64,000 nt of DNA from assembly GCF_012524115.1 (NCBI RefSeq), contig NZ_JAAZWB010000049.1, positions 1-64,000 on the forward strand. Direction: 5' to 3'. The notes under the pieces are model-generated. The model saw only the letters and a program-made list of their open reading frames with translations, did not search any database and had not been told where the DNA came from. Shown piece after piece: positions 18,029 through 26,500 of the stretch. The position numbers and the translations under genes were made by a program. The first letter of the stretch is position 1, and each line of letters starts with the position of its first letter. The stretch comes from Bacillus sp. RO1 (GTDB taxonomy: Bacteria; Bacillota; Bacilli; Bacillales; Bacillaceae_I).

Positions 18029-19117
18029 GTGAGTGGATACTTCTTTACTGGATTTCCGGGATTCATTTGTCAAGAACTGGTTCGTGAATTGTTATCAACG
18101 AAACAAAGTGTCACCAATATTTTTTTATTAGTACTGCCAACCCAAAAAAGCATGTCTGTTCCTATCATCCAAACCTTTCAGCAACAATTTCCTGAGACAA
18201 CGTTCCACCTTATCGAAGGGGATATTACACAAACAAATTTAAATATGACTATGGAAGATCAACAGCTTGTGAAAGGACAAACAAACTATGTTTATCATTT
18301 AGCTGCGATTTATGACTTAGCAGTTAAAAAAGATATTGCTTATCAAGTGAATGTCACCGGAACAAAGCAAGTGCTTGAATGGGTAAAGAAACTGACGAAT
18401 CTTGAGAGGTTTATCTATTTCAGTACCGCCTATGTGGCTGGAGACAGAGTAGGAAAGATTCGGGAAACGGAATTAATACACGAGGCTTCTTTTAGGAATC
18501 ACTATGAGGAAACAAAATATTTGGCGGAAATATTAGTGGATATGGAGAAAGAACATCTACCACTCACGATAATTCGTCCAGGAATAGTAAAAGGGCATAG
18601 TCAAACCGGAGAAACAACCAAGTTTGATGGTCCTTATCTTATGTTAAATTTCCTTCATTCTCTTCGATTTTTACCATTTATTCCCCATTTGGGTAAAGGA
18701 GAAGCGGAGTTTAACGTTGTCCCAATTGATTATATTGTAAAAAGTACATGCTATCTTACCCATTCAGGGCGTGCTCAAGGTAAGACCCTACACTTGACCA
18801 ATCCCGAGCCTATTTCAATAAGAGAAGCCTATACCGTTCTTGTGGAGAAGTTCTTAAAGAAGGCACCAACTGGATCTATACCTCTCCCATTGGCAAAAAC
18901 ATTCCTGCGCGTTCCAACAGCAAGGAAATGGCTGAAAGTGGAACGCGAGGCCCTGGATTATTTCACCTGGAGAGGAAGCTTTGATTGTAGTGAAGCAAGA
19001 AGGATACTTGGTGACGCTGATATTAACTGCCCATCATTCCAAGAAACGGCTGATATGATGGTAAAGTACTATAACGAACATAAATATGACCAAATGAAAC
19101 ACATCCATATATCATAA
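18029..19117 (+). CDS. Extended SDR-family NAD(P)-dependent oxidoreductase
   Basis: About 362 residues of the extended short-chain dehydrogenase fold, close to the NAD-binding/male-sterility group that includes thioester reductases and 3-beta-HSD-like enzymes. The nucleotide-binding turn is TGFPGFIC, in which the third glycine of TGxxGxxG is replaced by cysteine. Catalytic FSTAYVAG and YEETK (YxxxK) are present. The substrate is unknown. GTG at 18029 fits the ribosome binding site AAAGGGTG better than TTG at 18023. It stands alone between ku (divergent) and a repeat. Confidence 0.8.
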   Translation: MSGYFFTGFPGFICQELVRELLSTKQSVTNIFLLVLPTQKSMSVPIIQTFQQQFPETTFHLIEGDITQTNLNMTMEDQQLVKGQTNYVYHLAAIYDLAVKKDIAYQVNVTGTKQVLEWVKKLTNLERFIYFSTAYVAGDRVGKIRETELIHEASFRNHYEETKYLAEILVDMEKEHLPLTIIRPGIVKGHSQTGETTKFDGPYLMLNFLHSLRFLPFIPHLGKGEAEFNVVPIDYIVKSTCYLTHSGRAQGKTLHLTNPEPISIREAYTVLVEKFLKKAPTGSIPLPLAKTFLRVPTARKWLKVEREALDYFTWRGSFDCSEARRILGDADINCPSFQETADMMVKYYNEHKYDQMKHIHIS

Positions 19118-19175
19118 TTGAATTTTAACCGATTTTGACCCAAAAAAGCAGTAACGGTACGTTCTTCTAATTTCC

Positions 19176-19253
19176 AGCTGTGGATTGGAGCAAATGGCGG
19201 AGACTCCACCAGCGCCCCTGGGAAGGCGAAGCCATTTGCGGAAAGGAACGGCG
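19176..19253. repeat. Short family-A repeat with internal deletion
   Basis: Both terminal parts are present (AGCTGTGGATTGGAGCAAA and GCCATTTGCGGAAAGGAACG) but about 50 bp of the centre is missing. It shows that the ends are kept when the middle is lost. Confidence 0.8.
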
Positions 19254-19718
19254 GGTTTAAACCATTCATCTAAAGTTTTTAGCATCCGAATCGAAAGAAC
19301 TAATGGAAGTAAAATAGTAGGTATTTCGAAGTATTCTAAAATTATTTTTTGTCTCTCCCCCGAAAAGATTGAAACATTCACGTAACATTTAAGTGACTAG
19401 TCAATGATAATTGGCCAAGGCGATAAAGGAGGACTAGGAATAACGCTAAAAAACGACTGAATGGACAAGGAAAACGCTTAGTTTTTTGGAAGAAAATAAC
19501 CTCTGAATATTTTGATAATGGAATAATGTTACTTATATTAACTTATTATTACAACCGGTTCTGGCTTAACAGGTTTTTACATTGACATTTTATAGATAAA
19601 AGTACACCTTATATATAGGACAGGTGACTTTTTCTATAGATGAAAAAGCCTCCTTCTTAATACATGCTTATGAAATCATCTATTTATATAATATGTTATA
19701 AGATAAGCAGGAGGAGAG
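19254..19718. other. Gene-free 465 bp ahead of sigI
   Basis: AT-rich. A TTGACA hexamer at 19582-19587 has no well-spaced -10 partner (TATATA is 22 bp away). SigI genes are often partly autoregulated, but no sigma-I type promoter could be assigned with confidence. No open frame with a ribosome binding site was found. Confidence 0.5.
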
Positions 19719-20501
19719 GTGAAGCCGGTGCTGAGCCTACTTTTTAAATTTGGCAAACGACGCACAAAGACTCTTGAAGATGAAGTGCTGGAGATACAAG
19801 CTGGCAATATTCAACTACAAAACATTCTGATTGATAAATATAAACCTTTTATCGCTAAAGCAGTGTCATCCGTGTGTAAAAGGTATATTAGTGAAACGGA
19901 TGATGAATTCAGTATCGGATTGATAGCCTTTAATGAAGCGATAGAGAAATACTCCAAAGATAAAGGCAGCTCCTTGATTTCTTTTGCAGACCTGATCATT
20001 AAACGGAGGGTAATTGACTATATAAGAAAAGAGAGCAAAAACTATACCGTTACAATGTCCGACCAGGAAGTAGATCAAGATGATTATGCCTCTAACAAAA
20101 TAGAAGCTACATTATCTGTAGAAGAATTCAATAAACAGATCGATCAAGAGCATCGAAAAGAAGAGATAAAGTATTATCAGAGTGTGTTAAATGATTTTGG
20201 GCTTAGTTTTGCAGACCTTTTGGAATGCTCACCTAAGCATTCGGATGCAAGACAGAATGCCATTGAGGTTGCATATACACTCGTACAAAACCAAGACTTG
20301 AAAAAACATTTGTTTGAAAAGAAAATGCTGCCAATGAAGCAGTTGGAAGGATTGGTGGATGTGAGTAGGAAAACAATAGAACGCAACCGAAAATACATCA
20401 TTGCCGTTTCCATTATATTATCGGGGGATTATATATATTTGAAAGATTATTTAAAAGGGGCGATTACGAGTGAAAAAAGGGATTGTGCTCGAAGTTCATG
20501 A
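19719..20501 (+). CDS. sigI: RNA polymerase sigma factor SigI
   Basis: A 260-residue sigma-I factor. The N-terminus MKPVLSLLFKFGK resembles B. subtilis SigI closely from memory, which supports the GTG start at 19719. Region 2 includes ITDDEFSIG-like sequence (SETDDEFSIGLIAFNEAIEKY), and the C-terminal SigI-specific domain ends RKTIERNRKYIIA. In Bacillus it controls heat-shock and cell-wall related genes and is held by the membrane anti-sigma RsgI, whose gene overlaps by 32 bp here. The GGAGGAG site is very close to the start codon, suggesting modest translation. Confidence 0.95.
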   Translation: MKPVLSLLFKFGKRRTKTLEDEVLEIQAGNIQLQNILIDKYKPFIAKAVSSVCKRYISETDDEFSIGLIAFNEAIEKYSKDKGSSLISFADLIIKRRVIDYIRKESKNYTVTMSDQEVDQDDYASNKIEATLSVEEFNKQIDQEHRKEEIKYYQSVLNDFGLSFADLLECSPKHSDARQNAIEVAYTLVQNQDLKKHLFEKKMLPMKQLEGLVDVSRKTIERNRKYIIAVSIILSGDYIYLKDYLKGAITSEKRDCARSS

Positions 20502-21606
20502 TGAACATGTCACCATTCTGACCCCTGAGGGTGAGTTTTTGAAGTCAAGAAAACAAAAGGGGCAAGTAGATTTAGGAGAGGAAATCGCTTTTTTTCCTTT
20601 GCATAGGGCAGAGACCGCCAAAAAAGGGAAATTAGCCTTGGGCATACGAGGAAAATGGGCCTTAATCAGTGTCATGACTGCCATTATTTTAGCTTTTTCA
20701 CTGTATCCTAAATATGCAAGTAACCAAGTGTATGCGTACGTCTCCGTTGACGTTAATCCAAGTATTGAACTTGGTATAAACAAAGATATGAAGGTTATCT
20801 CTATGGAGGCTTATAATAAAGAGGGCGAGAATATTATCAACCAATTGAAAGATTGGGAGAAACAGGACATCACAAGCGTGTCCTCACAAATTTTTGATGT
20901 TTTTCGCCAAAAGGGCTATTTAACTGAAAATAGTGAAGTACTTATAGCATCTGTTTTATCTAATGAAACTAATTCTGATTGGAAAACGATGATGCAGAAT
21001 AAGATAACCACTATTTCGGAAAATGTTCAAGAAGATATGGTCAGTATTACGACATTGGAAACTACGATTGAAAATCGTTCGGATGCACTAAAAGAAGGTA
21101 TTTCTCCTGGGAAATACATTCAAAAAGAACAAGAAAAAGAATTAGTTGATAACGAAGATACGTCCAAGTCAGAATCTGTACCCACTTTGCCACTCAACCA
21201 ACAACCACTTGAAATCAAGCATGCCAATGCAAAAGAAGAGAAAAGTGGTCCACCAAGCTTTGTAGAAGTAAAGAAGAGTGAAAAAGAAGCGGACAAAAAA
21301 GAGCATAAGGAATTGCAGGAACAGAAAAAAATAGAGAAAAATGAACGACAAGAAGATCGGAAGAAGGAACAAGAGGAACGGAAAATAGAGAGAGAACAAA
21401 AGCAAGAAGATAGGAAAGAAAAAAGGGAAGAAGAGCGAGAAGATAAGAATCAGCTAAAAGAAGAAGGAAAAACAGAATGGAACCAAAGCATTAAGGAAAA
21501 CGATAGAGCTGATAAAGAAAGAATGGGACCTGCTTCTCTACCAGAACCAAGTGATTTTAAGAGTTTTAAAAAAATTCAAGATGATAAAAGAGGGAGCAGC
21601 AGGTAA
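20470..21606 (+). CDS. rsgI: Anti-sigma-I factor RsgI
   Basis: A 378-residue single-pass membrane protein. Residues 1-55 are the cytoplasmic RsgI N-terminal domain (KGIVLEVHDEHVTILTPEG) that binds SigI. A membrane helix follows at about 62-80, then a periplasm-facing domain containing VDVNPSIEL. In clostridial RsgI proteins the Asn-Pro bond of this motif (here N96-P97) is the autocleavage site. Residues from about 250 onward are a highly charged Lys/Glu/Arg/Gln region, probably coiled coil or disordered, in place of a sensor domain. The start lies inside sigI, so the pair is translationally coupled. Confidence 0.93.
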   Translation: MKKGIVLEVHDEHVTILTPEGEFLKSRKQKGQVDLGEEIAFFPLHRAETAKKGKLALGIRGKWALISVMTAIILAFSLYPKYASNQVYAYVSVDVNPSIELGINKDMKVISMEAYNKEGENIINQLKDWEKQDITSVSSQIFDVFRQKGYLTENSEVLIASVLSNETNSDWKTMMQNKITTISENVQEDMVSITTLETTIENRSDALKEGISPGKYIQKEQEKELVDNEDTSKSESVPTLPLNQQPLEIKHANAKEEKSGPPSFVEVKKSEKEADKKEHKELQEQKKIEKNERQEDRKKEQEERKIEREQKQEDRKEKREEEREDKNQLKEEGKTEWNQSIKENDRADKERMGPASLPEPSDFKSFKKIQDDKRGSSR

Positions 21607-21650
21607 CTTTTGTCACCCATACTAAAAAAAATCTAGCGTCTACATAAGTG

Positions 21651-21677
21651 GAACCCAGAGTAACTTACTCTGGGTTC
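21651..21677. terminator. Hairpin between rsgI and sspD
   Basis: An 11-bp perfect stem (GAACCCAGAGT with ACTCTGGGTTC) has a five-base loop between convergent genes. Neither side has a strong T run, so it may act mainly as a transcript end protector. Confidence 0.55.
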
Positions 21678-21694
21678 TATCCATTCTTATTAAA

Positions 21695-21883
21695 TTATTT
21701 TCCGTTAATTTGAGATTGTGCTTGTGCTACAAGGCGTTTAGTGATTTCTCCACCAACAGATCCATTGGAGCGTGCAGCAGTGTCAGAACCAAGAGATACA
21801 CCAAATTCTTGAGCAATTTCATATTTGATTTGGTCAAGAGCTTGCTCGATTCCAGGTACGAGTAATTTATTGCTACGTGCCAT
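21695..21883 (-). CDS. sspD: Small acid-soluble spore protein, alpha/beta type
   Basis: A 62-residue alpha/beta SASP that coats and protects spore DNA. It carries the EIAQEFGV segment, where the germination protease GPR cuts, and the DNA-binding signature [18 protein letters not shown]. The ATG at 21883 (MARSNKLL) has AAGGAG eight bases upstream. Position beside sigI-rsgI and the sequence both point to sspD. A good sigma-G promoter lies at 21933-21961, and the message would begin with a perfect hairpin (21906-21926). Confidence 0.95.
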   Translation of the reverse strand: MARSNKLLVPGIEQALDQIKYEIAQEFGVSLGSDTAARSNGSVGGEITKRLVAQAQSQINGK

Positions 21884-21905
21884 TCTTATCACTCCTTTTT
21901 ATGTT

Positions 21906-21926
21906 CAGCTTCCTATATGGAAGCTG
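21906..21926 (-). promoter_or_regulatory. 5'-terminal mRNA hairpin of sspD
   Basis: CAGCTTCC and GGAAGCTG form a perfect 8-bp inverted repeat with a TATAT loop. It lies six to seven bases past the -10 box, so the stem starts at or next to the predicted transcript 5' end. 5'-terminal stems usually protect mRNA from RNase J or pyrophosphohydrolase attack; that role is inferred. Confidence 0.55.
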
Positions 21927-21932
21927 TAAAAT

Positions 21933-21961
21933 TAGTATGAGATATTCTTTCTAATCAATAC
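21933..21961 (-). promoter_or_regulatory. Sigma-G promoter of sspD
   Basis: On the minus strand GTATT (21957-21961) and CATACTA (21933-21939) are separated by 17 bp. The -10 is the exact forespore consensus and the -35 matches four of five. The gene type makes sigma-G control expected. Confidence 0.75.
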
Positions 21962-22043
21962 TGGAAAGTATTAGACAAATACTGTAATATAAGTGGGGAT
22001 TAGTTAACACGATCAAGATTTATTGTTATGTGAAAGGGCAATT

Positions 22044-23402
22044 ATGACTACATTAAAAAATTCAGTAAGCAAGAAAGTAAATAATTTATCTCCTGCACAG
22101 CTCATTGTTAGCTTTTACTTTATTGCTGTCGTTATTGCAGTAAGTCTTCTTAGTCTTCCTGTTGCAAGGTACGAGGGAGTCGATTGGAGCTTTATCAATG
22201 CGCTCTTTACTGCAGTCAGCGCGGTGAGCGTAACTGGCTTGACAGTATTAAATACAGTAGAGACTTTTACAGTGCCGGGCATCTTTATTTTGGCGTTTGT
22301 TCTACAGTTCGGCGGCGTGGGGGTTATGGCAGTTGGTACCTTTATCTGGCTTATCTTAGGACGTAAAATTGGTCTAAAAGAGAGAAGGCTGATGATGATT
22401 GACCAAAACCAGTCGAATCTGTCAGGAATCGTAAAGCTGATAAAGCAGATTCTTTTTTTGATTCTCACAATTGAATTGCTGGGAGCACTTATCTTAGGTA
22501 CCTATTTCTTATCCCATTTTGATACATGGCAGGAGGCGTATTTTCATGGCTTCTTTGCGTCCGTGAGTGCAACGACTAATGGAGGATTTGACATTACCGG
22601 CCAATCACTCATTCCATTTGCAAATGATTATTTCGTCCAATTCATTGTCATGATCTTAATCACTGCCGGTGCTATCGGTTTCCCGGTATTGGTGGAAGTA
22701 AAAGAATTTATTATGCATAAAAATGGAAGATTTCGCTTTTCTTTATTCACGAAAATTACATGTATAACGTTTGCTTGTTTAATTACTTTGGGTGCTCTTG
22801 CTATCATTATTCTGGAATCAAACGCCTATTTTCGGGGGATGAGTTGGCATGAATCCTTATTTTATGCGTTATTCCAGTCTGTTACTACAAGAAGCGGTGG
22901 CCTGGCGACAATGGATGTCAGTGAATTTGGCCTTTCTACCCTTTTAGTAATGTGTGGGTTAATGTTCATTGGTGCATCTCCAAGTTCCGTTGGAGGAGGT
23001 ATTAGAACCACCACATTTGCGTTAAATATCTTATTTTTATTTCATTTTGCAAGAGGGAATAAAAATATTAAAATTTTTGGAAGAGAAATACATGAGGAAG
23101 ATATTATTAAGTCGCTAGTTGTACTTTTGCTAGCCATTTTAATATGTTCGTCCGCTATTATCGTCCTTAGCGTCACCGAGGAATTTGCGTTGATTCAAAT
23201 CATATTTGAAGTCTGTTCAGCTTTCGGAACAACTGGACTTTCAATGGGGATCACCCCGGATTTATCAACAATCGGCAAATTTATCATTATTTGTTTGATG
23301 TTTATTGGTAGAGTGGGATTGCTAACATTCCTGTTCATTCTTGAAAGCAAGCAAAAACCGCCGAACTATCATTACCCAGTAGAGAGAGTTATTATCGGAT
23401 GA
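22044..23402 (+). CDS. ktrD: Potassium uptake protein, KtrD/TrkH family
   Basis: A 452-residue membrane subunit of a Ktr-type potassium (often sodium-coupled) transporter. The four pore loops of the TrkH/KtrB fold are visible: SAVSVTGLTV, SATTNGGFD, TTRSGGLATMD and FGTTGLSMG, each with the filter glycine. The ATG at 22044 follows GAAAGGG; the upstream TTG frame start is unlikely. No ktrC-type RCK gene is adjacent, as is also the case for B. subtilis ktrD, which sits in the same neighbourhood between sspD and kinE. Its cytosolic gating subunit would be encoded elsewhere. Confidence 0.92.
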   Translation: MTTLKNSVSKKVNNLSPAQLIVSFYFIAVVIAVSLLSLPVARYEGVDWSFINALFTAVSAVSVTGLTVLNTVETFTVPGIFILAFVLQFGGVGVMAVGTFIWLILGRKIGLKERRLMMIDQNQSNLSGIVKLIKQILFLILTIELLGALILGTYFLSHFDTWQEAYFHGFFASVSATTNGGFDITGQSLIPFANDYFVQFIVMILITAGAIGFPVLVEVKEFIMHKNGRFRFSLFTKITCITFACLITLGALAIIILESNAYFRGMSWHESLFYALFQSVTTRSGGLATMDVSEFGLSTLLVMCGLMFIGASPSSVGGGIRTTTFALNILFLFHFARGNKNIKIFGREIHEEDIIKSLVVLLLAILICSSAIIVLSVTEEFALIQIIFEVCSAFGTTGLSMGITPDLSTIGKFIIICLMFIGRVGLLTFLFILESKQKPPNYHYPVERVIIG

Positions 23403-23420
23403 CATAAGACCAATAAAAAG

Positions 23421-23448
23421 AAGAGACCTAAGTGGGTCTCTTTTTTTT
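23421..23448. terminator. Bidirectional terminator between ktrD and DUF3905-like gene
   Basis: GAGACC pairs with GGTCTC, extended by A-T pairs, with eight T on the plus side and a T-rich stretch on the minus side. Confidence 0.85.
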
Positions 23449-23454
23449 CGCGAT

Positions 23455-23808
23455 TTAATCCCTATCATAACTAACGTCTTTATCTGGGTGTGTAAATGGG
23501 AAGCCTTGTGGCTTTTTTGATTTTTCCACAAGCTCGCGGTTTTCTGCAGAGTTCCACCCGATATCATTTGTTGGATGCACCCATTGATCACCGGCCATAA
23601 TGGCAGGGTCCACTTCGTCGCTCCAGTTATTTAAAGGGGATTCTTCAGAATTATATTTGCTGTCACCGATGACTACACCGTGTTCGTTAACAAAGGGCGG
23701 TTGCATTTTTATATTGGAGCCTTTGAAGGAAGGGGAGTTAATCTGATGCGGCATCGTTTCTTCCATGTATGGGACATCCACTTCCAATGACTTTTCTTGA
23801 TCAGACAT
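23455..23808 (-). CDS. DUF3905-like protein of unknown function
   Basis: A 117-residue soluble, acidic protein with no membrane segment. Stretches such as MPHQINSPSFKGSNIKMQPPF and WVHPTNDIGWNSAENRELV look like the DUF3905 family found in Bacillus; the assignment is from memory. The ATG at 23808 has GGAGGTG six bases ahead. It sits divergent from three tiny genes and convergent with ktrD. No function is known to me; the family's restriction to spore formers would suggest a sporulation role, which is inference. Confidence 0.7.
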   Translation of the reverse strand: MSDQEKSLEVDVPYMEETMPHQINSPSFKGSNIKMQPPFVNEHGVVIGDSKYNSEESPLNNWSDEVDPAIMAGDQWVHPTNDIGWNSAENRELVEKSKKPQGFPFTHPDKDVSYDRD

Positions 23809-23889
23809 TGATTTCACCTCCGAATGTATAGTTTTAGCATTTCATTAAAATAAATAAGTATGTACGAAGAAAAGTAGGAGGGAAGGAAC

Positions 23890-24021
23890 ATGACTAAAAA
23901 ATTTGAAATTGCCAACCTATCACAGGATAAACTGGATCGCATTGCAGAATATGAACAAAAGTTGCAGGAAGAAATGGGCGAGGAAATAGTTTTGATTGCA
24001 TATGAAGAATGTGAAAAATAA
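23890..24021 (+). CDS. Small hypothetical protein, 43 residues
   Basis: Frame from ATG 23890 with a strong AGGAGGGAAGG site immediately upstream. The product is acidic and helical (LSQDKLDRIAEYEQKLQEEM, then EEIVLIAYEECEK). It is the first of three tandem tiny genes on the same strand with short gaps. Not recognised. The good ribosome binding site, the amphipathic helix and the tandem arrangement support that it is real. Confidence 0.6.
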   Translation: MTKKFEIANLSQDKLDRIAEYEQKLQEEMGEEIVLIAYEECEK

Positions 24022-24056
24022 CAAAGGGGCAATCTATAAGCACGGGGGTGATTGTA

Positions 24057-24212
24057 TTGGTAAAGAGGAAAGTTGCTCATGATGCAGCGAAAAACAATAA
24101 TAAAACTCCAAAGGAAAGCTTACCTGATACGGAATTCTCTGCTGCATATGATAAAGAGGACATGATACGTGGAGCAAACCGTAATTCTAAACACGGCAGA
24201 CAAGGTAAATAA
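24057..24212 (+). CDS. Small basic hypothetical protein, 51 residues
   Basis: Begins at TTG 24057 (or in-frame GTG 24048) after GGGGGTGA. The product starts MVKRKVAHDAAKNN and ends GANRNSKHGRQGK, rich in Lys/Asn/Arg with an acidic middle (DTEFSAAYDKEDM). The size and composition are like minor spore proteins, and the first residues recall SspO, but the rest does not match and no family is assigned. It is followed 14 bp later by another tiny gene. Confidence 0.5.
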   Translation: MVKRKVAHDAAKNNNKTPKESLPDTEFSAAYDKEDMIRGANRNSKHGRQGK

Positions 24213-24226
24213 GGGGGCTGTAAGGT

Positions 24227-24397
24227 ATGAATGCAAAAAAGAAAAAGCAAAAGCAGGCACATAGTTCGGAGCATGCTATCTCTCAAGACAGTTTAAACGA
24301 AGAATTTGGTCCGGAATTTGGCGATCCAAATGCTGCAAAAGCATTTGAGAATGCAATAGAGTCTAATAATAAAAAGAAAAACAAGAAAAACTGCTAG
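24227..24397 (+). CDS. Small hypothetical protein, 56 residues
   Basis: From ATG 24227 to TAG inside the terminator palindrome. It has lysine-rich ends (MNAKKKKQKQ and NNKKKNKKNC) around a central acidic segment LNEEFGPEFGDPNAAKAFENA. The upstream site GGGGGCTGTAAGG is only fair. It is the last of the three-gene cluster. Function unknown; the composition resembles small spore-associated proteins, which is only a suggestion. Confidence 0.5.
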   Translation: MNAKKKKQKQAHSSEHAISQDSLNEEFGPEFGDPNAAKAFENAIESNNKKKNKKNC

Positions 24398-24419
24398 CTG
24401 AATTCAGCTAGCAGTTTTT
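24391..24419. terminator. Bidirectional terminator, perfect palindrome
   Basis: A perfect 24-bp palindrome CTGCTAGCTGAA/TTCAGCTAGCAG (24391-24414) is flanked by an A-rich left side and five T at right. It ends both the small-gene cluster and the convergent radical SAM gene, whose last codons it contains. Confidence 0.88.
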
Positions 24420-26167
24420 CTTGTTTTAGATGATATAGGATAAATTTCTGCTTTGTTCGTGTTTTGATTAAAATAAACTAAAGCATAGCTTTGATCTTCA
24501 ACGATTTCACCATGTTTTAGGTAGTGGTCGAGATCAAACTGCAGGCTTTCAACCATGGTGTGTTTATATAGTTCTTTTTCGTTCAAGTTGTGTGCTGCAA
24601 ATTGGTCACCTAATACCGCAGGGTTTTCAATGACTTGTTTATAAATACTGGTTCTATCTTCTTTTTCGAGACGATCCTTCCACCAAGGTTTACGGGGCTT
24701 GAATTTTTGATGACGTAAATAGTCGTACTTCATCAACGTTTCCATTACGGATAAAGCATTTGGTCTTTCTTCATGTAAAAAGGAATACAAACGCTTGTAA
24801 AGATCTTCTAGTTGATGCCCAATTCTTGCCCAACCTTGTTTATCCCAGTAGGCTCCGAAATCTTGGAAGAAGTCGAAAGGTGTTTCGAACACATTGGTAA
24901 CCAAATGTTCCACAGTCGCGTCCATTCTGTGGTCGTTCCAGAACTTTTCGAGTACGTCTTCCACTTGCTTGATTCGAATAATGTCATCGAAGCTTAGAAT
25001 GTTATTCCCAAGAATTTCATAAGGAGCGTGATCCATATAAATGTATCCATGATCGTTTGAGCGAATCCTTAACCCTGTTCCACGCAACATTTTCAAGAAA
25101 CCAAGTTGCAGCTCTTCAGGACGAAGGGCAAAAACATCATTGAACGTCTTCTTGAATGAGTGGTAATCTTCTTCCGGCAAACCGGCAATTAAATCTAAGT
25201 GTTGATCTATCTTTCCGCCTTCTTTAACCATCGTCACAGTACGAGATAATTTGGCGAAATTCTGTTTGCGCATCACAAGCTCATTTGTGGCATCATTGGT
25301 CGACTGTACACCGATTTCAAATCGGAACAATCCAGCAGGTGCTTCTTGGTTCAAGAATTCAATAACTTCCGGTCGCATGATGTCGGCTGTTATTTCAAAT
25401 TGGAAAACGGTACCCGGAAGATGCTCGTCAATTAAAAAGCGAAACATTTCCATTGCATAGCTTCTACTAATATTAAAAGTGCGGTCCACAAATTTAATCG
25501 TTTTTGCGCCATTATTCATCAGGAAACGAATATCTTCTTTTACTTTTTCCCGGTCAAAATAGCGGACTCCCACTTCAATGGAAGATAAACAGAACTGACA
25601 GCTAAAAGGGCAGCCTCTGCTTGTCTCAAAGTATGTCACTCTTTTACCAAGTTGTGATAGGTCCTCCTCAAATCTGTATGGCGATGGAAGTTCTTTTAAA
25701 TCTACTTTATTTCGTTGAGGAGATATTTTTTTGTCCTCTCCATCCCGATAAGCCAAGCCACTGATGGACTCGAAGTTTCTTTCACCTTGTATTTCATGAA
25801 GCAATTGTTTAAAAGTGATTTCACCTTCACCTAGAACGATGAAATCAACGTCGGTTAACCGGTCAAGCCATTCCGACACATCATAGGTTACTTCAGGCCC
25901 ACCGAGAACGAGGATAAGCTCTGGATTAATTTTCTTCAACATGCTCATGACTTTGATTGTTTCTTCTATATTCCATATATAACAGCTAAAGCCGATAACA
26001 TCCGGTTTTCTTTGGATAAGGTCCGACACAATATTCATCACTGGATCTTTAATCGTGTATTCAACTAAATCTACTGTATATTCCGGCTCTGCATAGGCTT
26101 TTAAATAGCGAATGGCAAGATTGGTATGGATATATTTCGCGTTTAATGTAGTGGCAATTATCTTCAT
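24404..26167 (-). CDS. B12-binding radical SAM protein
   Basis: A 587-residue enzyme. Residues 1-140 form a cobalamin-binding domain (VLGGPEVTYD, FIVLGEGE). The radical SAM domain follows, with the cluster motif CPFSCQFC near residues 185-192, and there is a C-terminal DUF4080-type extension. Such proteins carry out methyl transfers or rearrangements, but the substrate of this group is unknown. The cobalamin domain lacks an obvious DxHxxG motif, which is common in this class where cobalamin binds base-off without a protein histidine ligand. It is a single-gene unit with its own terminator. Confidence 0.88.
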   Translation of the reverse strand: MKIIATTLNAKYIHTNLAIRYLKAYAEPEYTVDLVEYTIKDPVMNIVSDLIQRKPDVIGFSCYIWNIEETIKVMSMLKKINPELILVLGGPEVTYDVSEWLDRLTDVDFIVLGEGEITFKQLLHEIQGERNFESISGLAYRDGEDKKISPQRNKVDLKELPSPYRFEEDLSQLGKRVTYFETSRGCPFSCQFCLSSIEVGVRYFDREKVKEDIRFLMNNGAKTIKFVDRTFNISRSYAMEMFRFLIDEHLPGTVFQFEITADIMRPEVIEFLNQEAPAGLFRFEIGVQSTNDATNELVMRKQNFAKLSRTVTMVKEGGKIDQHLDLIAGLPEEDYHSFKKTFNDVFALRPEELQLGFLKMLRGTGLRIRSNDHGYIYMDHAPYEILGNNILSFDDIIRIKQVEDVLEKFWNDHRMDATVEHLVTNVFETPFDFFQDFGAYWDKQGWARIGHQLEDLYKRLYSFLHEERPNALSVMETLMKYDYLRHQKFKPRKPWWKDRLEKEDRTSIYKQVIENPAVLGDQFAAHNLNEKELYKHTMVESLQFDLDHYLKHGEIVEDQSYALVYFNQNTNKAEIYPISSKTRKTAS

Positions 26168-26500
26168 TATAAATCCATCAAACTCCTATTGAAAAATTCT
26201 ATAACTAATACAGTTTATCACAATTAAATATGGTGAGTAATAAATTCATACCTTTTTTCTAGGGCTAGTAAATCTTTCCTCTCTTCCATTATCAACAGGA
26301 AATCTGTAAATATTACAAAATGATTTCTGAAATGACTTTTTTATTGCTTTAATTGTTGAACAAAGGAATTTAGATAAGGTATGTAGAAGAATAAAGAGTG
26401 GTTGAATAATAAAGTTTTTTACTAGTAAGTCAATTGTCTGTGGTCAATAATGATAATCTTTGAGAAAAGAATGTAAATATATGATAAGTGGGGGAAGGTC
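26168..26500. other. Gene-free 333 bp between radical SAM gene and kinE
   Basis: AT-rich divergent promoter region. No repeat, riboswitch or clear operator was seen, and no sigma-A or sigma-H promoter could be placed with confidence. The kinE ribosome binding site GGGGGAAGG lies at its right end. Confidence 0.45.

Noticed and set aside
19582-19615. Sigma-A promoter of sigI (TTGACA and TATATA)
   Set aside because: Spacing of 22 bp is outside the workable range.
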